From Victivallales bacterium (GTDB lineage Bacteria; Verrucomicrobiota; Lentisphaeria; Oligosphaerales; Oligosphaeraceae), in assembly GCA_017963875.1 (NCBI GenBank), contig JAGCTA010000225.1, positions 1 through 5,052 of the forward strand: a stretch of 5,052 bases of DNA. Direction: 5' to 3'. Shown here piece by piece: positions 1-5,052 of this stretch. Made by a program: the position numbers and the translations under genes. A model generated the notes under the pieces. The model saw only the letters and a list, made by a program, of their open reading frames with translations. It did not search any database and had not been told where the DNA came from. Numbering within the stretch: position 1 is the stretch's first letter; each line of letters starts with the position of its first letter.

Positions 1-333
1 GTTGTCGAAGGAAATCCACGCCTTGACACCGCGCCTGCGGCATTGGTCGAGCCAAATGACATACGGGTCGATGCCCGCATTGTAGAGCGCTTCCGCGTTG
101 CGCGGCCAGATGTCGTTGGGTTTCGAGCCGTCGTCCAGCGGATCCCAGATGGCATCAAAGACGTTGGAGCGGAAACTTGTGCGCTGTCCTGACGTGCAGA
201 TGGAAATGGTGTCGATGCCGTATTCCGCATAGTTGTCGATATAGTTGCGTAATGCCTGCTCGTTCATTAGGCTCGGATCGAGTTTGAAATAATGGTCGTT
301 GTCTTCATTGATGAAGATACGCAATTTGGACAT
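1..333 (-). CDS. Partial TIM-barrel / glycoside-hydrolase-like protein (N-terminal 111 residues)
   Basis: The frame is open from ATG at 333-331 to the left edge, so only the N-terminal 111 residues are visible. A Shine-Dalgarno GGAG (complement of 342-345) lies 8 nt before the ATG and supports this start. There is no signal peptide, which suggests a cytoplasmic protein. Visible features are an opening strand followed by 'NEDNDHYF' (9-16), an alternating helix/strand pattern 'YIDNYAEYGIDTISIC' (31-46), 'SFRSNVFDAIWD' (53-64), and 'GIDPYVIWLDQCRRRGVKAWISFDN' split around residues 87-111. This reads like the first strands and helices of a (beta/alpha)8 barrel of the glycosyl-hydrolase-like type found in polysaccharide-degrading PVC bacteria. 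Catalytic residues would lie in the missing C-terminal part, so the substrate cannot be named. The gene is divergent from the oxidoreductase at 541 and may share its regulation. The coding assignment is firm; the family is tentative. Confidence 0.72.
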   Translation of the reverse strand, partial: MSKLRIFINEDNDHYFKLDPSLMNEQALRNYIDNYAEYGIDTISICTSGQRTSFRSNVFDAIWDPLDDGSKPNDIWPRNAEALYNAGIDPYVIWLDQCRRRGVKAWISFDN

Positions 334-341
334 TCTGTTTT

Positions 342-345
342 CTCC
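342..345 (-). promoter_or_regulatory. Ribosome binding site of the left partial gene
   Basis: On the minus strand the sequence reads ACGGAGAAAACAGAATG. GGAG is 8 nt upstream of the ATG at 333. It fixes the start of the partial minus-strand gene, which has no annotated end in this window. Confidence 0.7.
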
Positions 346-400
346 GTGTGTATTGCGTTTTGGGGACACTGCTGTTGAAGGTTGATTTGTCTGTTAATAT

Positions 401-431
401 AACGGTTGTCCAAAGAAAATGAAATACCGTT
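401..431. repeat. Inverted repeat AACGGT-N19-ACCGTT in the divergent intergenic region
   Basis: AACGGT (401-406) and ACCGTT (426-431) are exact reverse complements separated by 19 bp. They lie between the two divergent genes and upstream of the right-facing promoter candidate. The placement would suit an operator for a regulator of the divergent pair. The arms are only 6 bp, so chance is a realistic explanation. The rest of the 334-540 intergenic stretch shows no RNA gene or small ORF with a ribosome binding site. Confidence 0.2.
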
Positions 432-455
432 TTCAGAAGAATGGCGGCTTCCTGT

Positions 456-483
456 TTGAAAACTGCGTGGTGGACAATATATT
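456..483 (+). promoter_or_regulatory. Candidate sigma70-type promoter for the oxidoreductase gene
   Basis: TTGAAA (456-461; one mismatch to TTGACA), a 16-bp spacer, then TATATT (478-483; one mismatch to TATAAT). The start of transcription would be near 490, giving a leader of about 50 nt before the ATG at 541. The surrounding intergenic DNA is richer in AT than the genes, which raises the chance of a random match. No comparably good promoter was found for the divergent minus-strand gene. Confidence 0.45.
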
Positions 484-540
484 GAGACAAAGAGAATATT
501 TGAATGACAACACCATACAATAGAATATCTTGGAGAACCC

Positions 541-1785
541 ATGTCTGACAAACTTCATGTCGTTTTTATCGGTTGCGGAAGATTCTGCCGCAGTTTTGTC
601 CCGCTGTTCAAGGCGCATCCCGCCGTCGCAAGCGTCGGGCTATGTGATTTGATAAGAGAGCGTGCGGAAGAGTTTTCAAAGGTGTTTCAGGTCGAGAAAA
701 TCTATGATTCCTTTGAAGATGTCCTGAAGGACCCGAAGGTCAACGCCGTGGCGATTTTCACGCAGCGTCATCTTCATGCGCCGCTTGTGAAGCAGGCGTT
801 GCGGGCAGGAAAACATGTCTATAGCGCCGTGCCAACGGCGACGACCGTGGAGGATATCCAGGAGATTGAGCAGATTGTCCGCGAGACACGGCTTGTCTAT
901 GCGACGGGGGAGACGGGCGCGTACCGTCCATGCACGGTTTTCTGCCGCGAGAAGATGCGCAGCGGCGAGTTCCGCAATTTCGTTTATGGCGAGGCGCAGT
1001 ACAACCATGACATGAGGCATTTCTACGACAGTTACAAGTATTCAGGCGGTGAGAACTGGCGGCAGGTCGCGGGGTTTCCGCCGATGCTCTATCCGACGCA
1101 TTCAACGGCAATGATTCTCTCATGCCTTCCAGGCGTCTATGCTAGGAAAGTCTCCGCATTCGGCTATACGGAAAAGCATGACACGGATATTTTCGGAAAG
1201 AATGGCGTCAATTTGTGGGATAATCCGTTCTCCAACACGACGGCGTTGTTGCATCTGTCCAACGACGGCATCGTCAGGCTCAGCGAGAACAGGCGCATCG
1301 GCTGGTACAGCCCCCAGTCGTACATATCGAATTTCCATACGGAAACAGGTTCGTATGAATTTGCCGTCGCCCATCACTATTTTTGCAAATGGGATCCTGC
1401 TGATCCCAAGAAGGTTATCCTGAAGGAAGTGAGCGACCAGTTGAATCCGCCTGAAATCCAGCCGCATATCAACGAGGAAGACATGGTTATGCAGATTGGA
1501 AACGGCATCGGCTTCCGAATGACATCGCCGATTCAGCCGCTCGAGCGTATTCCGCAGGAACTGCACGGCTTGCCGAATGGTCATAACGGCACGCATCATT
1601 TCATGACGGACGATTTCTGCAAGGCGGTTTCCCAAGGCAAACTCCCTCCGACGAATATCTGGCAGGCGGCACGTTTTAATCTGCCAGGCATCATCGCCAA
1701 TCAATCTGCGCTGAAGGACGGCGAGACGATGGATGTCCCCGATCTAGGCGAGCCGCCAGCCGATTGGGAAGTCATGCCTTTCTGA
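541..1785 (+). CDS. Gfo/Idh/MocA-family NAD(P)-dependent oxidoreductase
   Basis: This complete gene encodes 414 residues. ATG at 541 follows a GGAGA (532-536) at close spacing, which supports the start. Residues 1 to about 125 form a Rossmann fold: 'VVFIGCGRFCRSF' (7-19) carries the GxG of the dinucleotide loop, D36 at the end of the second strand suggests NAD preference, and 'NAVAIFTQRHLHAPLVKQALRAGKHVY' around 68-94 is the typical family segment. The rest is the GFO/IDH/MocA alpha/beta C-terminal domain; 'PPMLYPTHST' (180-189) supplies H187, a candidate catalytic or substrate-binding histidine. The usual EKP motif after GKHV is replaced by A96-V97-P98, so the common catalytic lysine is missing there. 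There is no signal peptide, so the enzyme is expected in the cytoplasm, oxidising or reducing a sugar or cyclitol derivative. The exact substrate cannot be read from sequence. The next gene starts 129 nt downstream with no clear terminator between, so co-transcription is possible. Confidence 0.93.
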   Translation: MSDKLHVVFIGCGRFCRSFVPLFKAHPAVASVGLCDLIRERAEEFSKVFQVEKIYDSFEDVLKDPKVNAVAIFTQRHLHAPLVKQALRAGKHVYSAVPTATTVEDIQEIEQIVRETRLVYATGETGAYRPCTVFCREKMRSGEFRNFVYGEAQYNHDMRHFYDSYKYSGGENWRQVAGFPPMLYPTHSTAMILSCLPGVYARKVSAFGYTEKHDTDIFGKNGVNLWDNPFSNTTALLHLSNDGIVRLSENRRIGWYSPQSYISNFHTETGSYEFAVAHHYFCKWDPADPKKVILKEVSDQLNPPEIQPHINEEDMVMQIGNGIGFRMTSPIQPLERIPQELHGLPNGHNGTHHFMTDDFCKAVSQGKLPPTNIWQAARFNLPGIIANQSALKDGETMDVPDLGEPPADWEVMPF

Positions 1786-1794
1786 TGTGAGTCA

Positions 1795-1830
1795 TGGGAC
1801 AAATGAGACCTCTGAGACAAATGGGACGAT
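1795..1830 (+). repeat. Four tandem 9-bp units TGRGACNNN
   Basis: The units are TGGGACAAA (1795-1803), TGAGACCTC (1804-1812), TGAGACAAA (1813-1821) and TGGGACGAT (1822-1830). The first six bases vary only G/A at position 3, while the last three are free. Degenerate flanks (TGTGAGTCA before, GTAGGGCAG after) may be decayed units. The array begins 9 bp after the oxidoreductase stop codon and lies in the spacer before the fusion gene. It has no hairpin potential and is not part of a supported reading frame. Its origin and role are unknown. Confidence 0.75.
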
Positions 1831-1903
1831 GTAGGGCAGGGCAATTGCACTTATGATGCGTCATCTGTCTTGCATCCCGTTGAATACCCTCTGAAAAAAC
1901 AAA

Positions 1904-1908
1904 AAGGA
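1904..1908 (+). promoter_or_regulatory. Ribosome binding site that sets the start of the fusion gene at 1915
   Basis: AAGGA lies 6 nt before ATG at 1915. The open frame extends upstream to a TTG at 1870, but that codon has no Shine-Dalgarno sequence in front of it, and the 15 extra residues it would add include this purine-rich stretch. ATG 1915 is therefore preferred. Confidence 0.8.
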
Positions 1909-1914
1909 ATAAAC

Positions 1915-4584
1915 ATGTCATTGGAATTGATTCGTGATATTGAGAAGGATTTTTCTTTCAGGCATCTTCAGGACTGTACCTGCACGCTTGCGGGAATGGA
2001 AAGAAACGGAGGCTCGTATGATGTCTTTGACGCCTCGACAAAATTCATCCAGGACGCGCTGAAAAAGGCGGGTTTTTCTGATGTGCGGCGAATTACCCAT
2101 GCCGCGGATGGTGTCAGTAGCGCTTACGATTGCATCATGCCACAGGCATGGGATTTGACGGGACGTTCGACTCTGACAATTGTCGATGGCGATGTCCCCG
2201 CATATTCGCGCGTGCTTGCGGACACAGCCATGAATCCAATCCATGCACTGATTTGGAGCACACCGACGCCTCCAGGCGGCGTCACCTGCGAACTCGTTGA
2301 CTATGATTCCCTCGACAAGGAGCACCCTGATGTCAAAGGCAAGTGGGTCCTGTACAATCAGCATGACGGAAGTGATTTGAATGGAGCCGTCTATCGGTCT
2401 CTCTGCGACGGGGGTGCCCTGGGAATCGCCGCCAGCAATCTTGCCCCGTTGGATGATGCTCCAGACGACCTTTCGTGGATTAATGGACAGGGTTCCTACG
2501 GATGGTATCATTCAAAGGACGACCCGCGACTTCCAGTTTTTGTACTGGCACCGCGCCGCGCGCTTGCATTGGCGGAAGAACTGAAGCGTGGGCGGATCAC
2601 GGTCCATGCGGAGATGAATACGCGTGTCTATGACGGTGAAATCTATACGGTTACGGCGGTCATTCCAGGCGAGAGCACTGACGAATACGCGCTGATCGCC
2701 CATGTCTATGAGCCGTTTGCGAGCGATGACGCCATGGGTTTCGGTTCCATCTGTGAACTCGGGCGACTCTTTGTTTCACGCAAAGTCCGTCTGAAAAAGA
2801 CGTTGCGGATTATCATCTGCATGGAGTTGTACGGTCTGGCCGCCTATCTGGCCGTTCCAGAGAATCGCCGCAATATCATCGCTGCATTCAATATGGATTC
2901 ATTCTGCGCAACCAGTTCGGATCAGTCTGCCTTCCGCTGCTCTCCAGTCTTTAACCCTGCCTGTACCGATTGGTTCTTCAGAGATTGGTTTGCCAAATAT
3001 CATCCCGAATGCAATTGGATTGAGGAATGGGGCAATCTTTCCGACGATACGTTTGGCGGCGATCCAGCCTTGGGTATTCCAACGAATTGGATTCATACGC
3101 CGTGTGGCGATTTCCATCACAATACAGGCATGTACTTCATGCCAGATTGGCGGACGATGAAAATCAAATTCCCCGTGTTCGCTGCCGCTCTTGAGACGCT
3201 TCTGACCATGGAGTCTTTCCCAGATTACGCAGACCGAGCCCTGCAAGAGTACAACTCTTGCGCCGACGATATCTTGTCTAACGAAAAACTCTCGAACTAC
3301 GAAAAGCGCTGCAGGCTGATTGCTGAATACATGAGGCAGACGGGGCGACTGAAGTTCGCCGAACGTTTTGATGGTCGGCCACGGGAGGAGGAGCGGCTTT
3401 GCACTGCGCACAAGGCGCGCCTTGAACAGGTCGATGCACTCCCATATCAGGAACTTGGCGCGGCTGAATACCGTGCGTTCAATCTCGTGGTCACCGCAAA
3501 GCTCATGGGACCGCCATTCTCGCTTTCCCGCGTGCCTTTCGCCGAAAGGCGTAAAACCAGACTCCAGCCGATTTGGTCGTTGTTCGATGGCTCTAGAAAC
3601 CTCCTAGAATGCATACGGATTTTGGATGCAGACAGCGGCGGAAGAACATCAGCAAAGGATATCAAGCGATACATCGAAGATGTGCGTTATTCCTCAAACT
3701 ATGGTTACTGTACGGTCGAAGAACGCAGCCATGTGACTGCGGACGATTTTGACGCGGCTTTGGATAGATTGGGCGTCAAGGCAGGAATGCACATTGTTGT
3801 CCATTCGACGTTTTCCTCACTGGGGCATGTCCCAGGTGGAGCGGACGCGATCTGCGATGTCCTCCAGAGGCGTATCACTTCGCAGGGATTGTTGTTGATG
3901 CCAACATTCACATTCGCCATTTATGAGAGGAACAAGTATGGTGCACCGTTCGACGTCCTCAATACGCCGTCGGATGTCGGAATCCTGAGCGAGATATTCC
4001 GCAAGCGTTCGGATGTCATTCGTTCTTACGACCCGTGCCATTCATTTGCTGCTTGGGGAAAGGATTCGCGGAAATACATCGCGAAGCATCATCTTGTGCC
4101 GACGGTTTCCCTTCAGTCTCCGCTTGGGCTTTTGGAGGCCGCGGACGGCTGGTGCCTGTCGATTTCCGCAGGTGATTCCATCACATTCCAGCATATCGTG
4201 GAGGATTCGTATGGCGCCAAATGCAATGGCGTTCGGACGGAGGACTTCGAGGGCATTCTGCATGATGGACGCCATGTGCGGTTGCGCACGTGGGGCTGGC
4301 GGAACAAAACCTGCGCGATGTGTCCCGCGCACCGCCCATGGGAACTGTTCGAAATGATGCGTTCGCGCGGGACCTTGCGCGAGACCTTTGTCGGCAACGC
4401 CCATCTGATGTTTTTCCGTTTGGCGGATTATCGTGCTGTTTATGAAGAGTTGTTGAAGAACGTTTGTGGAAAAGACCCGCTGGCGGTGCCTCGCGTGGTC
4501 ACCGCCACTGTCCCGTCGGACTGGGATCCCGTCGCGCAGCACCTCCTGCCAACAAATGCCTATACGGGCGATTATCTTGGATGA
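1915..4584 (+). CDS. Multidomain protein: M28/DUF4910-like metallopeptidase fused to an AAC(3)-family N-acetyltransferase
   Basis: This complete gene encodes 889 residues, with no signal peptide or membrane segment. Residues 1-420 resemble M28-type zinc aminopeptidases of the DUF4910 kind. A PA-like insert spans about 120-250 ('VKGKWVLY' 140-147, 'GGALGIAAS' 166-174, ending 'TAVIPGE'). Catalytic-core motifs follow: 'AHVYEPFASDDAMG' (H263, D271/D272), 'CMELYG' (E304), 'FNMDSF' (D328) and 'CGDFHHN' (H401/H402). These match the H-D-E-D-H order of M28 metal and catalytic residues. Residues about 545-600 ('PIWSLFDGSRNLLECI' onward) look like the winged-helix tail seen in DUF4910 proteins. Residues about 612-850 form an Antibiotic_NAT/AAC(3) domain: 'VVHSTFSSLGHVPGGADAI' (628-646), 'MPTFTF' (662-667), 'TPSDVG' (684-689), 'DPCHSFAAWG' (706-715) and T757-x2-H760-x2-E763. 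The AAC(3) family transfers acetyl from acetyl-CoA to an amine. Hydrolase plus acyltransferase in one chain suggests amide removal and re-acylation, which is inference. True aminoglycoside resistance is unlikely given the context. Domain calls are strong for AAC(3), good for M28 and moderate for the winged helix. Confidence 0.88.
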   Translation: MSLELIRDIEKDFSFRHLQDCTCTLAGMERNGGSYDVFDASTKFIQDALKKAGFSDVRRITHAADGVSSAYDCIMPQAWDLTGRSTLTIVDGDVPAYSRVLADTAMNPIHALIWSTPTPPGGVTCELVDYDSLDKEHPDVKGKWVLYNQHDGSDLNGAVYRSLCDGGALGIAASNLAPLDDAPDDLSWINGQGSYGWYHSKDDPRLPVFVLAPRRALALAEELKRGRITVHAEMNTRVYDGEIYTVTAVIPGESTDEYALIAHVYEPFASDDAMGFGSICELGRLFVSRKVRLKKTLRIIICMELYGLAAYLAVPENRRNIIAAFNMDSFCATSSDQSAFRCSPVFNPACTDWFFRDWFAKYHPECNWIEEWGNLSDDTFGGDPALGIPTNWIHTPCGDFHHNTGMYFMPDWRTMKIKFPVFAAALETLLTMESFPDYADRALQEYNSCADDILSNEKLSNYEKRCRLIAEYMRQTGRLKFAERFDGRPREEERLCTAHKARLEQVDALPYQELGAAEYRAFNLVVTAKLMGPPFSLSRVPFAERRKTRLQPIWSLFDGSRNLLECIRILDADSGGRTSAKDIKRYIEDVRYSSNYGYCTVEERSHVTADDFDAALDRLGVKAGMHIVVHSTFSSLGHVPGGADAICDVLQRRITSQGLLLMPTFTFAIYERNKYGAPFDVLNTPSDVGILSEIFRKRSDVIRSYDPCHSFAAWGKDSRKYIAKHHLVPTVSLQSPLGLLEAADGWCLSISAGDSITFQHIVEDSYGAKCNGVRTEDFEGILHDGRHVRLRTWGWRNKTCAMCPAHRPWELFEMMRSRGTLRETFVGNAHLMFFRLADYRAVYEELLKNVCGKDPLAVPRVVTATVPSDWDPVAQHLLPTNAYTGDYLG

Positions 4585-4658
4585 TTGCGACTCTGGTGCT
4601 TGTTATGGACAGCAAGGTTAATATGTACGCTCTGACTATTTCTTCACGTTTTTAGAGT

Positions 4659-4676
4659 TTTGAAATTACTTTCAAA
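4659..4676. repeat. Perfect 7-bp inverted repeat overlapping the cas3 promoter
   Basis: TTTGAAA (4659-4665), loop TTAC, TTTCAAA (4670-4676). It covers the -35 hexamer of the promoter candidate in front of cas3. It is not followed by a T-run and the stem is all A/T except one pair, so it is a poor terminator. An operator is the more natural reading. In DNA at 28% GC a chance match of this length is possible. Confidence 0.35.
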
Positions 4677-4688
4677 GGTTTATAAAAT
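4660..4688 (+). promoter_or_regulatory. Candidate sigma70-type promoter for cas3
   Basis: TTGAAA (4660-4665), a 17-bp spacer, and TAAAAT (4683-4688), each one mismatch from consensus. Transcription would begin near 4695, about 55 nt before the cas3 ATG at 4751. It is the best promoter match in the window and lies in the low-GC spacer between the fusion gene and cas3. This fits an independently transcribed cas operon. Confidence 0.55.
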
Positions 4689-4750
4689 ACTTTTATCGGA
4701 CAATAGTGAACTCATAATTCATTTCCAACATCTTATCCAAAGAATCATTT

Positions 4751-5052
4751 ATGTCATTATTCGCCCATAGTAATGGTCCAGACAAGGCAACATGGCAGTT
4801 ACTTGAAGACCATTTGGAAAACGTGGCTAGTTCGGCAGCGAACTATGCAAAGCCATTCAATTCATCTTTTCATGCACAATTATTAGGATGGATACATGAT
4901 ATAGGAAAAGCACGGACCTCTTTCCAATCTTATCTTTTCCACTGCAATGGAATTGAAGACATAGAATCTGACTTTAGCGACCATTCGCATTCAGGAGCAG
5001 GGGCATGTTGGTTGGCAAGCAGGTCTGGAACCAGTGGAACAACTCTTGCTTA
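4751..5052 (+). CDS. cas3: cas3, partial: N-terminal HD nuclease domain of a type I CRISPR-Cas helicase-nuclease
   Basis: The first 100 codons are visible; the gene runs off the right edge. An in-frame TAA at 4715 and no earlier start codon leave ATG 4751 as the start. The ribosome binding site is weak (AAAGAA, 4739-4744). The protein begins 'SLFAHSNGPDKATWQLLEDH' (2-21), then H21 of the HLENVA motif, 'GWIHDIGKARTSFQSYL' (46-62; H49-D50 and K53), and 'DHSHSGAGA' (77-85; H78). This order (FAHS, HL.NV, HDiGK..FQ.YL, DHs..GA) is characteristic of the Cas3 HD domain, which cuts single-stranded DNA in the type I interference complex. The FQ.YL motif after HDIGK fits Cas3 of several type I subtypes, so none is assigned. 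All visible HD residues are intact, so the nuclease looks functional. The helicase part and the Cascade genes would lie downstream. GC here is about 43%, with TTA used four times and ATA three times in 100 codons, unlike the genes to the left. This supports separate acquisition. Confidence 0.9.
   Translation, partial: MSLFAHSNGPDKATWQLLEDHLENVASSAANYAKPFNSSFHAQLLGWIHDIGKARTSFQSYLFHCNGIEDIESDFSDHSHSGAGACWLASRSGTSGTTLA

Noticed and set aside
267..551. Minus-strand open frame crossing the divergent intergenic region
   Set aside because: It overlaps the start of the left gene in another frame as well as the promoter region, and its product is low in structure and rich in Ser, Cys and Asn. It is not a credible protein.
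1120..1704. Long minus-strand open frame opposite the oxidoreductase gene
   Set aside because: It is a shadow of the real gene, with no recognisable domain and no ribosome binding site. The plus strand here encodes clear Gfo/Idh/MocA motifs.
1841..1848. Palindrome GCAATTGC in the spacer before the fusion gene
   Set aside because: An 8-bp palindrome is expected by chance at this scale, with no second copy and no adjacent promoter to give it meaning.
1870..1914. N-terminal extension of the fusion protein from TTG at 1870
   Set aside because: The TTG has no ribosome binding site, while AAGGA sits 6 nt before ATG 1915. The extra 15 residues resemble leader DNA, including the run of A's and the binding site itself.
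3799..4470. AAC(3) domain as an aminoglycoside-resistance determinant
   Set aside because: It is the C-terminal part of a large multidomain enzyme beside sugar-metabolism genes, with an altered motif at D706 and no mobile element nearby. A metabolic acyltransferase role is more likely.
4042..4542. Long minus-strand open frame opposite the AAC(3) domain
   Set aside because: It is a shadow frame in a gene-dense stretch and its translation has no family features, while the plus strand carries conserved AAC(3) motifs.
4599..4616. Weak hairpin CTTGTT / AGCAAG after the fusion gene as a terminator
   Set aside because: The stem has only 6 pairs including a G-T pair and has no T-run behind it.
4585..5052. 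CRISPR repeat-spacer array near cas3
   Set aside because: No direct repeat of about 28-37 bp recurs here. An array, if any, lies outside the window.

Overview
The window looks like a bacterial chromosome segment, plausibly from the Lentisphaerota/Verrucomicrobiota part of the PVC group. This placement is an inference from protein style: an 'NEDNDHYF'-type TIM-barrel-like protein, a Gfo/Idh/MocA oxidoreductase with 'PMLYPTHST' and no EKP motif, and sugar and amide chemistry side by side. No rRNA or other phylogenetic marker is present to confirm it.

Layout, left to right: (1) The first 111 codons of a minus-strand gene run off the left edge (333 to 1); it is probably a TIM-barrel, glycoside-hydrolase-like protein. 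(2) A 207-bp divergent promoter region follows, with a sigma70-like promoter facing right. (3) A complete 414-residue Gfo/Idh/MocA-family oxidoreductase is read to the right (541-1785). (4) A 129-bp spacer holds four copies of a 9-bp tandem repeat (TGRGACNNN). (5) A large 889-residue protein is read to the right (1915-4584). It joins an M28/DUF4910-like metallopeptidase (with a PA-like insert), a winged-helix-like segment and a C-terminal AAC(3)-family acetyltransferase domain. (6) A spacer rich in AT carries a good promoter (TTGAAA-N17-TAAAAT). (7) The first 100 codons of a cas3 gene (HD nuclease domain) run off the right edge.

Items 1 to 5 may form a small catabolic or modification locus, with a sugar-acting enzyme read away from an NAD(P)-dependent sugar oxidoreductase and a bifunctional hydrolase/acyltransferase. 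An amide-bearing or amino-sugar substrate would fit, but that is inference. The multidomain hydrolase-acyltransferase is the most unusual object here.

Items 6 and 7 have a different character. GC is about 28% over 4621-4750 and about 43% over the cas3 start, visibly lower than the genes to the left, and codons such as TTA and ATA appear. This marks the left border of a type I CRISPR-Cas locus whose remaining genes and array lie beyond position 5052. No CRISPR array, tRNA, rRNA or insertion sequence was seen in the window.
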